This document shows positions 5,729 through 5,749 of a stretch of 5,749 nucleotides of DNA, one piece after another; the first letter of the stretch is position 1, and the number at the start of each line of letters is the position of its first letter. The position numbers and the translations under genes were made by a program. This DNA is from Clostridiales bacterium UBA1701 (lineage in GTDB: Bacteria; Bacillota; Clostridia; Oscillospirales; Oscillospiraceae): NCBI GenBank assembly GCA_002320035.1, contig DCJL01000034.1, positions 1 through 5,749 on the forward strand, read 5' to 3'. The notes under the pieces were generated by a model. It searched no databases, was not told the DNA's origin, and saw only the letters and a program-made list of their open reading frames with translations.

Positions 5729-5749
5729 TGCGAAGCGGCATTTTGACAG

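Larger units (their letters stand above)
5431..5749. other. 319-bp gene-free region at the right end
   Basis: No open frame here looks like a gene: the frames present overlap the M3 gene tail or lack family-like sequence and ribosome sites. The region holds a long terminator-like hairpin (5520-5554), a small hairpin GGCAGC-AAA-GCTGCC (5594-5608), a second AT-armed hairpin (5703-5728), and four copies of the heptamer GTCAAAA (5555, 5616 and 5701 on plus; 5741-5747 inverted). Positions 5431-5519 show nothing recognisable. Confidence 0.6.

Overview
The window reads as a GC-rich Gram-positive chromosome. The lipoprotein-type export signal, the GGAG-type ribosome binding sites, the sigma-A-like promoters and the style of the four proteins suggest a gut Clostridia member of the Oscillospiraceae kind. 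That placement is inferred from sequence style, not from a database search. There are four protein genes and no RNA genes, CRISPR arrays, transposases or phage genes.

Layout: positions 1-75 hold the end of an intergenic tandem repeat, followed at 76-112 by a strong intrinsic terminator read on the minus strand. Two minus-strand genes lie upstream of it. A membrane-anchored serine hydrolase of the beta-lactamase/PBP-like fold (984-2138) is followed 31 bp later by an extracellular solute-binding lipoprotein (155-952). They look like a two-gene surface operon with a promoter near 2183-2211. The M18 metallo-aminopeptidase gene (2247-3560, minus) lies upstream with no obvious terminator, so read-through into the pair is possible. 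Across a 181-bp divergent intergenic region is a plus-strand M3-family oligoendopeptidase (3742-5430). The last 319 bp carry no gene but hold a long terminator-like hairpin, two smaller hairpins and a recurring heptamer.

The two peptidases fit one task, cytoplasmic breakdown of peptides: the M3 enzyme cuts oligopeptides internally and the M18 enzyme removes N-terminal acidic residues. They are transcribed divergently from two predicted promoters that appear to share one palindromic -35 hexamer (TTGCAA, 3681-3686), each with a 17-bp spacer.

The most unusual item is the solute-binding lipoprotein. The segment that normally ends this family (final strand plus helix ending in KWFGD) sits at its N-terminus, before the normal start of the fold, and the protein stops where that segment would normally begin. 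This is the signature of a circular permutation. No transporter permease or ATPase is present. Its operon partner has a signal peptide, a hydrolase domain, a roughly 60-residue Glu/Arg-rich helix, one C-terminal membrane helix and a basic tail, so both products should act at the outer face of the membrane.
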